From Isoetes taiwanensis (Eukaryota > Streptophyta > Lycopodiopsida > Isoetales > Isoetaceae), in NCBI GenBank assembly GCA_021234155.1, contig JAJEKV010000010.1:16124275-16188274 (forward strand): a stretch of 64,000 nt of DNA, in the 5' to 3' direction. Both the position numbers and the translations under genes were made by a program. The notes beneath the pieces were generated by a model, which was not told where the DNA came from, did no database searches, and was given only the letters and a program-made list of their open reading frames with translations. Below, one piece after another: positions 23,637 to 34,400 of this stretch (positions are counted from its first letter, which is position 1; every line of letters begins with the position of its first letter).

Positions 23637-24747
23637 TGTATAAGAATGTTTTCCCATGTCATTCAGAGGCGCTTTATTTTGGCTAGCTTCGGCGGGTGTG
23701 GTTGAGCCGCTCAGGAACCGGCAGTTTCTGACAGAATACAGCTTATAGAACAACTGATGCCCAGTATGCTGTGCCTTCTTGATCAGAACCTTCTGGGCCT
23801 CTATTGAATGCTGGCCATCTATTATCATGAAATATATGTCGGGATTCTCGATGAAGTCCTCCGCTTGCTCCACATCATTACCTTCCTCGCTCGTATCGTG
23901 CGACACTACATCTGCGGGCATTGGCACTTGCCCGGATTTTCGATCATGCCGTTCACTATCTCCAAAGGAGTCTTTGCTTGTCATACCTTCGCTGATGTAA
24001 ATGGCTTTAGTGGACTGAAAAGCCTATCCACGTGGATTTGGATGGGTGAAGCTCGGGGCCAGTGGATACTTGTCGGCATATTTTTTGAGCTTGCTCATCG
24101 CCTCTAACTGCCTGGCCTTGTCATCGTCACTTGTAAGGCCTGCTGTCGCTTCTATGATTTCCCTGCCTTTAGAACTAGCTTCTTCCTTATCCTTTTTCAC
24201 CTGTAAGTAGACCTTTGCCCCGAGGGCCTCGTGCTAATGGCTCGTCGAAGCATTTGTAAGCCCCTCGCATATTCTTCTTAGGAGTCAATGGCTCGTAACC
24301 GCCCGATAAATTTGAAGAGGTTATCGGCCATGTCGTGCGATCTTAATGCGATCTCTTTAAAAGAGCTAGCACCGCATCGATTGACCTTCTTTAGGCTCTT
24401 CTTATGTTTTGGCCCACTTCAACTAGCACAAAAGCGTAAAGAATCGTCTGTACCGCATGTAATAAGAATTCCCGCTTCTTCATTTGATCGGTCTCTCTTG
24501 CCCTTGACATGAAGATGAGGTCTGTCTTCCCACCGATTTTGAATATCTCCACATACCATTCGACCCCTCTATAAGATCTTCTTACGGACATGGAGGTTCC
24601 ACCGAGCCTTTATTATTCGGATGTATCTTCTAACGTCAATACATCTGCCGCAGTGCAGAATGATTGACATCTTCATCCGTCCTTTGCTTTTTCTCGGGTG
24701 TAGAGGTCTCGCCTTGCTTGTTTCTCCTTTTGATTGGCTTTTGTGAT
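23637..24747 (-). pseudogene. Decayed gene for a DGQHS-motif protein
   Basis: Reads right to left after a good acceptor (gtaatttcacag at about 24748). Recognisable pieces: WYVEIFKIGGKTDLIF, MADNLFKFIGRLRAID, AKVYLQVKKDKEEASSKG, DKARQLEAMSKLKKYADKY, then STKAIYISEGMTSKDS and IYFMIIDGQHSIEAQKVLI (about 23835-23780). The DGQH(S/R) signature recalls the ParB/DGQHR-type fold; that link is inference from one motif. Stops interrupt at about 24275 and 24033. It lies downstream of the RG-rich exon at 25300-25423 and may belong with the acidic ORF to one long gene of the element. Confidence 0.45.
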
Positions 24748-25299
24748 CTGTGAAATTACAAAGACATGGGTTAAATTTTTTCATGCTAAAATATATGCTA
24801 AGTCTAAAACATATGCAACAAAACGCGGCTTGGCGCGACTTGAAAAGAATAAAGAGCAAGTTCATTTACTTAATTGGAGCTAACAAAAAAAGCGGCTTGG
24901 CGATTTGAAAAGAATCTGAGCGAGGTTCATTTACTAAAATGTTCGGGGACATAACTAACTATAAAAAATAAAACTTAAATTGTCGAATCTACATCTCAAG
25001 ATATAGAAACTAATGTACTGCCTTATTCAACTGCAGCTTTGACACAAATAACTATAAACACCACAACTTACAGAGTTGAATCTTCATCAGAGAACACAAC
25101 AAACTATAAAAAACACAACCACCTACTTAATATTGTTTAGCCACACATTAAGCATACATTTTTGGGACCTATGAACTCAAATATTAGAGGACACATGCTA
25201 CTTATCGGAGAATTACTCTATTATTACAGAAAAACATCCTAAAAACCTAACAAAAAAGGGACATAGAAATCAATTACAGAACAAGAACAGATCAATTAC

Positions 25300-25423
25300 C
25301 TGAGGCGCTTGTTGGATTTGTGCTTTCTGCTTGTTCAGCAGCCTCCAGGCTTGGGATTTGTGCTTTGGGCTGTTGCCCACCTCTACCAGCGCCTCGGCCG
25401 CGGCCAGATCCTCTAGACGCCAT
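25300..25423 (-). CDS. First exon of a minus-strand element gene, RG-rich N-terminus
   Basis: ATG at 25423, then MASRGSGRGRGAGRGGQQPK and further residues to a donor (cctcag|gtaatt) at 25300/25299. The phase (one extra base) fits the acceptor at about 24748, giving a GAT codon at the join. RG/GR-rich starts are common in nucleic-acid-binding proteins. An in-frame stop follows the donor, so splicing is needed. About 220-270 bp upstream there is a 27-28-bp triple repeat (25672-25745), perhaps promoter sequence. Confidence 0.5.
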
Positions 25424-25671
25424 AGAACTGCAAGTGCGGATAATATGAGGTTTAAACTTATATGTATGCGTTCATAATCTAGGCCGTCAGATTTACAACC
25501 GTAAATTCAAATTCGCGTCCTTTTAAATTTATACCGCCTTAATTAACCGTCCGTCCCGCTCATTTACAAATTTAAATTGTGTTTTTCTTTTTAGTGCAAT
25601 TTCAAGATAACAATTAATTATTAATTTCAAGAAACGCATATGTGGCAATCTATTACCACCTAATCGGCCAC

Positions 25672-25745
25672 CTACTATCAGAGCGCCCAAGATCATTCCT
25701 ACTATCAGAGCGCCCAAGAACAATCGACTATCAGAGCGCCAAAGA
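25672..25745. repeat. 27-28-bp repeat x3 upstream of the RG-rich exon
   Basis: 'ctactatcagagcgccc' starts at 25672 and 25699 and, slightly changed, at 25727. It lies in the presumed promoter region between the minus-strand gene and the rest of the element. Confidence 0.75.
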
Positions 25746-26486
25746 TCCGTCTACAACGCCTTCAATCCCATTCGATCGAGCCGCCTTTAATCCCATTCGA
25801 TGTCTGCTGAACTATGGTGAGTGTGATTCCATTCCGAATGCATTCTCTTGTTCTCTATTTTTTCGTCCTCTATTTTTTTCCAATGCATTACGGTTCTTTA
25901 TCGATTAATAGGAGAAGAATGCTATCTTTTAACAAACAAACTTGAAGCACCGAGTAGGATTGTGTAAAATCGAAGATCTGAATCCAAGTTCTATGTGTCA
26001 TGGTGTTCCTCTTGGAAACAGTTTCTGTAAGATTTCCATTATAAACTGCAATTATGAAGATGAGGCTCTTCCAAGAAGACATCCGTTGGCGATCTGATTG
26101 GTGAAAGCGTGGGCACATTTGTAGCATGGCCAAAAAGAACGTCACGAAAAAGGTATGTATATTTGGATATTCAAAAAAAATGAATATATCATAACATCTG
26201 CGTGATGTTGTGAATTTTGGATTCTTTGATGTTCTTTAGCTTGGTCATATCAACCCCATGAAACTACACATTAATGAAAATATGTAGTTTCTTGGGGTTG
26301 GTCCTCTTGGGCTGGAGGGCATCAAAGGATTCAATGTTTTCGACATTGCATATAAAAAACATAATAAACTAATGATGAGAAAAGTATAGTGCAAAAATGC
26401 GCCGGTGAAGTTTGTATTCATATTCCAAAAACGTATATGTACATTTCTTTCTTCGCAAAAATGCGCCGGTAGCGAATTCTTTCTAT

Positions 26487-26912
26487 CTCTACAATATGTC
26501 ACACAAGCCCACTTCATCGGCCCAATCCCGCAAAAAGTCCCACCTGAACCACCCTGATATGACAGGATCCTCATCTTCCCTGCGGATGTCGAGTCTCCAA
26601 ACCAGAGTGTTGTATCGATCCTTGATACTATAAATCAAATCCTCGTACTTATTTGTTGGCATGAGTCTTACTAAGAGCATGAGGAGTCGGATATGTCCAT
26701 AGATGCGATGGAAGTGTTCCCATGGCCCCGATCTGATTTGTCTAATGGATTCTCCAACTCTCTTTGAGCGTTTTGAACAAAGCACAATCAAGTAATACCT
26801 TGTATGCGAGGTCCGAGTTGATGGTCGTCTGGGGAAGTGTATTTGATCTAGAACCAGCCAGTGTATTTGAACTAGGAGCAGCCAGTGTCCATGCATAAGG
26901 AAAATCCATGGC
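26487..26912 (-). pseudogene. Coding remnant of the giant element, about 140 aa
   Basis: Starts at an ATG (26912) just after a possible acceptor (ctcgcttctag). MDFPYAWTLAAPSSNTLAG leads to DLAYKVLLDCALFKTLKE, then after a single frame change near 26765 to ESIRQIRSGPWEHFHRIYGH, MLLVRLMPTNKYEDLIYSI and PVISGWFRWDFLRDWADEVG. The composition is protein-like across the join. No family recognised. It is a further minus-strand unit of the giant element, upstream of the RG-rich exon. Confidence 0.4.
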
Positions 26913-27374
26913 ACTAGAAGCGAGATAAATTAAGTAATTAGCAAGTAATATATTAGTCTCCCCATAAAGCGATTCTGAACATACATAATCCAAAAGCGCC
27001 AGCGGTTGCGTTTGCTTTTTTTTTCACGGATCTATTTCACACGCGCACCGGGCGCGATTTGTATAGAGCCGTATGAAATAGAAAAGCCAAACTAAAAAGC
27101 AGCGCTGGCGGCTTTTATTAACCTAGTGGAAAATCGGAACCTAAAATCGCCATTCTAACATATTATTCTAACGAGAATGCATAATCACGAGAATGCATAA
27201 TGCGAATCAAAAATATGAAGCCGATTGAGTATGAAGGCGCATTAGAGTAGAATAGAATAGAATGAAGGCGAGATAGAGCAGATATATAATAATAATACTT
27301 CTTGTTTAGTTCATTATTTAGAGCAGAGATAGAGGAAGAGCTAGTGAAATAGAATAAGAGCGATACAAACAAAA

Positions 27375-27515
27375 TCATATAAGCAAGATCATAGAGCGAG
27401 ATAGATCATAGAGCAAGATCATATAGACAAGATCATAGAGCAAGATCATAGAGCAAGATCATAGAGCAAGATCATATAGGAAGATCATAGAGCAAGATCA
27501 TATAAACAATAGAAC
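27375..27515. repeat. 15-bp tandem repeat (agcaagatcatagag)
   Basis: About nine units of agcaagatcatagag and variants (…tatag, …tataa). Purine-rich, with no spacer-like structure. Confidence 0.85.
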
Positions 27516-28200
27516 ATGTTTATAAGCAATAGATCGTATATGAAGGTGCTAGTGCGATTTAGGACTGATGCATGTAAAAGTCTAAGGCGTAAAGCACTCC
27601 CCTTGATTAACCCCAAGCTCATATAACGGATAAAGAAACGGATAAAGTCGATAGAACAGAACTTTCAAATACTAGAATAAAAACAAGAATAAGATAACAG
27701 ACTTTTAAGTAAAGAACATGAAATACTAACCTCCGAATCTACGAGACTTTAATATAGAAGCCGAGAAAACTTTCAAATAAAGCTTTGTAGAAACCTTTGA
27801 GCGTAAAAACCAAACTTAAGATTGTAGAAGCCTAAAAGCCACGAGAGAAAAAAAATGTAAGGTTGTAGAAGTCGAAAAAGCCACCGAGAAAAGCGTAAGA
27901 TTGTAGAAACCACATAGACGTAAAAAACTCGAAAGCCGGAAGCCTAAAAAATTACTTACCGAAAAGCCAGAAAAGCCGAAAAGCGCCGAGAAGCCGAGAT
28001 TGTTAAAAATTAACAGATGGTTTAACAGAAGCATGCAAGCCGAGAAGCGCCGAGAAGCGCACACCAGAAAAGCACTATGAAATCGCACTATGAAATCGAA
28101 ATGCACTATGAAATCGCACCGCCAGTTGAAAAAGAGAGACGTAAATTGGAAAGGGAGTGTAAACCGAAAAGTAATAACTACTTTAAAAATTGCACTCACG
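27516..28200. other. Low-complexity stretch, no gene
   Basis: Repeats of 'gccgagaagcgc', 'aaaagccgaaaagc' and 'cactatgaaatcg' dominate. The 127-codon minus frame (27816-28199) is a by-product of these repeats, with a Phe/Leu/Ser-rich, non-natural composition. Confidence 0.6.
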
Positions 28201-28234
28201 CCATTATAACCGCCGCAAAATTTATTGCAAGGGG

Positions 28235-28545
28235 CTAAGGTTATAAGTTATAGGAAATTTTTAAGTTTAAAGGTTATAAGCTATAAGTTTTAGAAGTTTA
28301 AAGGTTATATTTATTTAAGGTTAGAAGTTTTAACCTTGGAACTTCTAACCTTAAAAGTTGTAAACTTACTTCTTCTAACCTTAACTTTTAACCTATAATA
28401 ACCTACCTTAAAACTTCTAACCTATAATAACCTATAATTAACTTCTAACCTAAAAATTGCTAACCTATAATACCCTCAAAAGTTTTTTCTAAGGTGACAA
28501 CATTTAAGGTTATTATAGGTTAATATATTATAGGTTAACTCATGC
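28235..28545. repeat. AT-rich foldback built from AGGTTA / TAACCT words
   Basis: The left half is made of 'aggttataag', 'agtttaaagg' and 'aggttagaagtt', the right half of their complements ('aacttctaacc', 'cctataataacc'), and it ends in 'aggttattataggtt'. The halves can pair over much of their length. It directly precedes the transposase remnant. Confidence 0.7.
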
Positions 28546-28639
28546 TAGGGAGATGTCATTTGGATATGCTAACTTACTATATGTTTTTATGCATTTTAGG
28601 TCAATGGCATGCAAAATGCTAAATCCCCAAGGCCCCAAT

Positions 28640-31512
28640 GATCTTGATCAAGGCAAGGAAAAATCCCCAACTAATGAAGATGACAAAGATGATGGCAAAG
28701 GAAAGGAAAAGACCGAGAAATGAAAAGGATGATGCCAAAGGAAAGGAAATTGTACTTTATACTAGATTCGATTGGAAAAACAAAAGGTCAAGATCCCGCA
28801 TGCATGCAACAGAGAGGCGAGAGGGAGAAGGGATTATTGTTCTAGAGATCCTATCAATGCAAAGTGAATGATGAAAGATTAGGGGAGGACAGGTTAGGTG
28901 TGGCAATCTCAAAATTATATGACAATTGGAAGGAAAAGGGTTCGGGCAAACAAGAATGCCTTGCTTGTGTGAAGCAACTAGAGGTTCCAACTATTGTTGC
29001 ATGGCCTAGGGACAGTATTCAACTGGAGGGGCACGTTTCCTATAGATGTAGAACCATTGTCAATAATGTTCACACAGTGTAGCAAGAGGCCACTTCCAAC
29101 TTTCAAACATTATCCCACCAAAAGATGCAAGTCGTTATGATTGTTCTCCGAAGCCTTGATGAAGGTTAGAGGAAGTGAATGTTGTTGGGCTTCTTGTGTT
29201 AGAATGTTCACAATAGAGGAGTTGGTGGGAGCAAGAGCTACATATCGGGGAACATAAGTGTGATAGCGGGAGGAATTTCATGTACACCATATTTGGCTAT
29301 GCAATTCGGGATGAAAGATCAAAGAAGAAAAGATTCCCATTGAATGGAAAGTGGATATGTTCAAAAGCATGGATGGCTATACATGGAATTCCAACCTCTT
29401 CTTGGCAACAACCGGGCAAAAAAGAGACATGAAAATGGTAGTAAAATTGCATTGCATGGGAACAACGGCCCGGTAAGGCCTACCTCAAGAACTATAGGTA
29501 CAAAGGAAATATTTGAAAGATATGTGGATTTCAATGCGAGAAAACATGCCACATAAGAGTAAGAAGGATGAAGCAGGGTAGAGTTATTGTTGAAAAGAGA
29601 TTGCCATCCCATTGTACCCTTAAGAGCATATTAGAGGAAATAAATGCATTGCTTGGGAACTTGAGTGGCCTCTATATCCCAGCCAGGTTTTAGTAGGCTA
29701 TGGAATAAGCATTTCAAGCATGTGACCATAGCAACTTCAAACAACTTTGCCAAGTGCAATTTATGTGCTAAGCTGAAGGAGACACTAGATAAGACATTGC
29801 AACCAAGTCTAAGGGCAAAGATAAGGGAACATATGAAGGACCATATGACAGATCAACTATCATGTAGATCAACTTATTGGATGTGGAGGACCTTATACGC
29901 AATGGAACCTAATAACTATCTATGTATTATACATGATAAAATGGACCAACGAAGACTTGTCTTCCACAATTCAAGTACATTCCTAAGTCATGTGGAAGAT
30001 CATACCCTTTGCAGATTTCAATGATCGGGGCAATATTGCATAGGCGAGTCTCAGACCTATTATGGCCATTTCGGTTTAGAGTTGTGGAGTGATGGTCCAG
30101 ATTTTCACATTGGGAGTATCATGAGGTGTTTAAGAAACTATGAGAAGGGTTACAATGGTCACCTCTGAGGATCCTACAGACTAGCCGGGCACTACATAGT
30201 GCATTGTTGGATGGAACCCCTAATAGTATTGAAACGTTTAGCAAGGCAAGATTTAGGAGGAATGGACCTAATGAACATGTTGGAGCTTCAACATCTCGTG
30301 CTAAACCTCGAGATCTGCCGTAAAGCTCCTCTTGCAACTAGATAATTGTCTTTGGTCAAAATAAGAACAGTGGATTTTTCTTTCCTATCCTACTTAACAT
30401 TTGTGGGTATTTTTGAAAGAGTCAATTTGGGGTTCCTAATGCCCGGACATACTCATGAGGATGTGGATGCATTGTTTGGAAAATATAGTCATGTATTGAG
30501 GCAGTGAGACAGTTACCAACTTTCGAAGGCTATTGGAAATATTTCATGGATGTACAAATCCATCTCCTATAGGATCTATCATAGAAGAAGTGCCTGATTG
30601 GAAGAGTTTTGTGGATGGTTATGCTCTCGACATGGAAGGTCATTCTAGACCTCTTCAATTCACTTTTTGGGTGAGAGAAGGGATTCCAATCATGCAATGG
30701 AAAATGAGATCTTGAGGAGGAGAAGTGGAGAGGTGGGGCAGAAATTTGGCGCAGAGATGCAAATGGCAAGCCTATGATACCTCCTGGTCAACCAAAAGCT
30801 CTAAAACCAACTGAAGAAGTCAAGCAATTGGGATTGACTAAGGATGGCATCAATGACTACATCAAGCATTGGCAAACTAATTCAGATGACACTAATCGTG
30901 CATTGATAGATTATTGGAAGAAGGTGATCAACTTGTTGGATGAGGTAGACACATCCTCTAGGAAAAGCTGAAAGAAGGGTGGTTCCCTAAAAGTAAGTGG
31001 AAAACATTAGCTGGTGCGGCGAAGATGATGGTACCATTAGTAGCATTGTGAAGGCATATGCTCCTCCTCAATCTGATAAACACTATGTTGGTCCTAAGAA
31101 GGATAGGCCAAAATATCTAGGCATGGATTGTTATGAACCTTCTACTGACGTGGAGTGCCACCAATTTGTAGTAGTAAAACCAGCAGATCTAGAGACCTAT
31201 CCAGTGTGGTTGGGATGGACTATCTCGGATATTTGCAAAGAAGAAGATGATGTTAACTTCAATAAGGTGCGCGTGGAATGGTTTTGTCCAGTACATCAGT
31301 TGAGTAATGTCACCGATAAAGAAAGATATTCAGATTGTTGGACAAAGAGGTGGAGGAGAAACCCTAGTGATCCTGATCTTTGGCTAGACATTGAAACTGT
31401 ATTGTACTCGTGGACTCCAAAAACTATTCCTAGTAAAACAGCGAGAGTTACAATACCTCAGGATGTAAGGAATAAGGTTCTCATATCCTTGGGGATGTTG
31501 GTGGAAAAATGA
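28640..31512 (+). pseudogene. DUF7869-like transposase, decayed
   Basis: Coding remnant in shifting frames, in the usual order of this family. Lys-rich start (28640-28870). A segment with HGNNGPVRPTSRTIGTKEIF (29450-29520). FSRLWNKHFKHV with a CNLC pair near 29755. Then EHMKDHM..R and IIHDKMDQ near 29920. QLDNC near 30335 and, a frame away, NKN. Then VNLGFLMPGHTHEDVDALFG (30421-30480), SIIEEVPDWKSFVDGY (30575-30625), and a last intact frame of 171 aa (30997-31512, stop TGA). Family members have HxDNC..QNKN and GHTHEDVD motifs resembling an RNase H-like nuclease core, so a transposase role is inferred. Many stops and frameshifts make it inactive. Confidence 0.7.
30997..31512 (+). CDS. C-terminal domain of the decayed transposase, intact 171-codon frame
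   Basis: Contains DCYEPSTDVECHQFVVVKPA, TYPVWLGWTISDI, VRVEWFCPVHQL, CWTKRWRRNPSDP and DIETVLYSWTPKTIPS. The pattern of conserved Trp and Val-rich strands fits the C-terminal module that follows DUF7869 in related proteins. It is the best preserved part of that gene and ends about 200 bp before the right inverted-repeat arm. Not a stand-alone gene in my view; the Met is probably internal. Confidence 0.5.
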   Translation: MENISWCGEDDGTISSIVKAYAPPQSDKHYVGPKKDRPKYLGMDCYEPSTDVECHQFVVVKPADLETYPVWLGWTISDICKEEDDVNFNKVRVEWFCPVHQLSNVTDKERYSDCWTKRWRRNPSDPDLWLDIETVLYSWTPKTIPSKTARVTIPQDVRNKVLISLGMLVEK

Positions 31513-31713
31513 TAAACAGTTACTATGTATCAATCACTTTTAATAAAAGTTGTGTACTACTTGAGTTTCATGATATATGATTTTGTAATTTGAAGTTAAG
31601 GTGTTATGCCCGTGTGTGATTATATGTTAACGTATAAGGGCAACAAAGATACTAAAAAGTGAATTTAACAAAGTTACTAAAAAAGTGCAATATAAAATTT
31701 ATCCCAAAATTAG

Positions 31714-31748
31714 GACATAATCCCAATTTAATTGAATGATGGTTCTAG
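31714..31748 (-). repeat. Right arm of 35-bp inverted repeat
   Basis: Begins gacataatcccaatttaat and ends gatggttctag, an exact reverse complement of 19472-19506. It lies about 200 bp past the stop of the last transposase frame, where a transposon end would be expected. Confidence 0.9.
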
Positions 31749-31749
31749 G

Positions 31750-32160
31750 TGCCAGGAACTCGCATTGGCCGCTAGGCGCCAGAGGAAGAAAAAAGAGAGA
31801 AACAATAAAACTCGTCTGGCCGCTAGGCGCCAGGCGCCAGATAAAGACGTTCCCTTTCAAGAAGAAAAAAGAACCAACTTAACCCCAAAATTTGTATTCT
31901 GTGGGAAGCCCATAACACTCAGCGGGAAATCCAAATTTTAATAGTAGGCGGGAAATTCAAAAGTAACACTGGGTGGGAAGCTTAAAACCAACACTCGGGG
32001 GGAAACCAAAAATTAGAACTAGGCGGCAACCCTGAAACTGATAACCCCGAAACTGACAACCCTGAAACTGACACATGGGGCCCCGAAACTAACAACCCCG
32101 AAACTCACACCCGGTGGGTTCAAAATCGTGGAATAATTTCAAATTAATAGAATCGTGGTT
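31750..32160. repeat. GC-rich decay-prone repeats beyond the right arm
   Basis: ctaggcgccag and gccaggcgccag words (31770-31845), then many short variants of 'gggaaa(t/c)(c)aaa' and 'cccgaaactgacaac' about 18-30 bp apart (31905-32110). Confidence 0.6.
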
Positions 32161-32164
32161 CAAA

Positions 32165-33235
32165 GTGTACTACCATCTCATACCCCACAAACGAGGAACT
32201 TTATGTACGGTATAGATTAAGGAATAAGGGGCGAATATGCCTATCCAACAGCTCTCGTTGCCCGGAGTCACCCCCCGTGTGAATATGCACCCAAACCAAA
32301 GGGGGTTTAAGGGGGATTTTAATTTAAATGTGTTGGACCCAATGGTTGTGTTAATTAATGGCAATGGTAGTTATGTGTTGATTGTTAATGTCAATGGTTG
32401 TTATGTGTTGGTTGTTATGTGTTGGGGGATTTAATTTTTATATGTTGGATGTTAATGGTTTGTGTTGCAAAAAAAACTTTTGGCCCCTTGAGGGGCCTTA
32501 GGGACGTCCAGGTGTGACAAAAACTTTAGAATTCAAACCAAAAAAAACTAGAATTCATTTGAGGCTTTCATCACACAGTAGCTTTTAAATTTGATCACAA
32601 TAAAACAAATAGAACATAAGTAAAATTTACCATAAAGATAGAGCAGATTGATCCCTTATTCGAAAGTCATAAAGTTTGCAACACAAAGAAAACCCCTGTT
32701 ATTATGCTACATATTGTTACTTCCGCTACAACTATTTCTCTTTCACAATGACACCATTGTTTATCAATCCATATGATTTTGGATGCTCCATCTCTAGCTT
32801 AAAGGTAATGCATGATTCACCTTAAGGTTTGATTAAAGTTCCAAACCTACAATATAAATGCATTCTTGTGGCCCTTTGTTTGACTAATCTACATTGACAT
32901 GGAAAAGGGTGGAATAAATGCACTTTTGTTGTGTGCATAAGAATCCATTTGTTGATTGAAGCTAAAGGCTGGCTACTATGAACAATCCGGCAGCCAGGAA
33001 TATCCAAGAGTTGGAAGCAAACAGAGGGCCTATACTTGAATCTGTAGCAAATCTTAGGAAGGAAACAAAAGGGGGTTTTGCAGCACCACATTGTAGAATC
33101 AGGAAACCAATACCTTGTAAAAAAAAACATTATGCTAACTGAAGAAACATTAAAAAACAAATACCTTTGTAAGTGTGAGCAAAAAATCCATCTCGTGGTA
33201 GTAAAATCCACTCCGGCAATAAGAATCCAAGAGGG
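32165..33235. other. Intergenic, simple-sequence rich
   Basis: Short 'ttatgtgttg' repeats (32370-32430). A 23-bp word close to 'cccctgttattatgctacat' at about 32691 recurs at 33573, 17698 and, modified, 18144. No gene recognised. Confidence 0.5.
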
Positions 33236-33239
33236 CAAG

Positions 33240-33420
33240 TACACATGCATATGCACACATGCACATACATGCACACATGCAGATGCACTTGCACTTGCAC
33301 TTGCACTTGCACTTGCACTTGCACATGCACAATACACATGCACATGCACACACATGCACATGCATGTGCACATGCACCTGCATACACATGCGCAGTGTTC
33401 ATGCACAAACACATGCAGAG
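33240..33420. repeat. CA-rich microsatellite with (ttgcac)n core
   Basis: A run of six-base units ttgcac (33287-33325) flanked by irregular 'cacatg' and 'catgca' words. It keeps several frames open on both strands; these are artefacts of a period divisible by three. Confidence 0.9.
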
Positions 33421-34093
33421 AAAGACAACAACCCTCGGATTGTTCCCACCAACGAAAATCAACGGCCCATAAATGGTGCACTCTAGAAATACTATTTAGT
33501 ACACCTCAACGAATACAACAACAAAATCATAGAAAAACCATGTGAAAAAGCGTATAAAAATCTAAAAGTAACCCCCTGTTATTGTGCTACATATCCTAGT
33601 CTTGAGAAAATGCCTTTGACAACATGTCTTTGACTACCTTATTCTAAATTTAGTTTTCCTTAAGGGTTTTTTCCGTAACATTGATTGTGAGTCGTTGATT
33701 ACCACTATATTCGTGGGATTGTTCCAGATCCACGGATATTAACATTTCACCAGAGAAAACGCATGACAAATCTTATGGTCCAGATAAAAACACCCTTGCC
33801 AAAATATAAATCAAGGTATGAGCGGGCGTTCTCTTCCCGGAAATCAAAATATAAACCAAGCTATGAGCATGTGCTCTGTTCTCGAAAATCAACCTCGGCT
33901 CAAACCATAGCAGCTTTGCTCTATCAAAATGCAGCTTGTGGACAACATCACCACACTTTCAAATCAGCATTTTCCACCTCCTCTCTGTCGTGACTTTTAC
34001 CATCTTCCTTTAATAGTTGCCTCCTCTAAAGCCAGCCACATAAGGAGAATTAAAAGACGAATGGAAAGCAAGAGGCCCATCGAGAAAGGAACA
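33421..34093. other. Intergenic, no gene recognised
   Basis: Includes the recurring 'ccccctgttattgtgctac' word at about 33571. A frame at 33763-33993 has a short internal repeat (SRKSKYK/SRKSTS) but no family. Confidence 0.4.
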
Positions 34094-34400
34094 AGAAAAG
34101 CTAGAGCGAAAGGAAGGACCGAAGGAGAGAGCAAAGAATGGAGGGGTGAAAGGGTAGAGGAATCGGCAGAATCCATTCCCATCTCCGTGCATATTTTTAG
34201 CCAATTTCTAATTTCTTTGGCCGTAGAAAAGCTAGAGCGAAAGGAAGGACCGAAGGAGAGAGCGAAGCATGGAGGGGTGAAAGGGTAGAGGAATCGGCAG
34301 AATCCATTCCCATCTCCGTGCATATTTTTAGCCAATTTCTAATTTCTTAGAATCCATTCCCATCTCCGTGCATATTTTTAGCCAATTTCTAATTTCTTTG
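34094..34400. repeat. Tandem repeat, 131 bp x2 plus a partial copy
   Basis: 'agaaaagctagagcgaaagg' begins at 34094 and 34225. The 3' part of the unit ('agaatccattcccatctcc') occurs a third time at 34349. The copies are nearly identical, so the duplication is recent. Confidence 0.9.

Larger units (their letters stand above)
19805..27116. repeat. Dispersed 21-bp GC palindrome family
   Basis: Consensus aaatcgcgcc-(t/a)-ggcgcgattt. Clear copies at 19805-19825, 21043-21063, 21116-21136, 23220-23240 and 23254-23274. Half or decayed copies occur near 23322-23355, 23459-23480, 23559-23595, 24820-24842, 24885-24907, 27035-27062 and 27095-27116. All lie inside the candidate giant element, both in non-coding parts and once inside an open frame (RNRARRDLD, 21116-21136). 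Confidence 0.8.
19425..31850. mobile_element. Candidate giant TIR element, about 12.3 kb
   Basis: Bracketed by a perfect 35-bp inverted repeat (19472-19506 and 31714-31748). Just outside each arm sits a related GC-rich segment in direct orientation (19425-19444 and 31749-31768, 16 of 20 identical, all four differences transitions). Inside: a decayed DUF7869-like transposase (plus) and several minus-strand coding pieces, with GC-rich palindromes of one consensus scattered between them. True ends and target duplication could not be fixed, so the limits are approximate. It might instead be a nest of elements between two copies of one repeat. Confidence 0.5.

Noticed and set aside
27375-27515. 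Regular repeats that might suggest a CRISPR array
   Set aside because: 15-bp units follow each other without unique spacers, in a plant nuclear context.
27816-28199. 127-codon minus frame rich in Phe, Leu and Ser
   Set aside because: It tracks short purine-rich repeats on the other strand and has no motif or natural composition.
19425-31768. The flanking 20-bp GC segments as a target-site duplication
   Set aside because: They are in direct orientation, but the left one is 27 bp away from the inverted-repeat arm and only 16 of 20 bases match.
33130-33545. Open frames on both strands with Cys/His or Ala/Leu repeats
   Set aside because: They arise from the six-base (ttgcac)n and CA-rich microsatellite, which keeps all frames open; there is no independent coding evidence.
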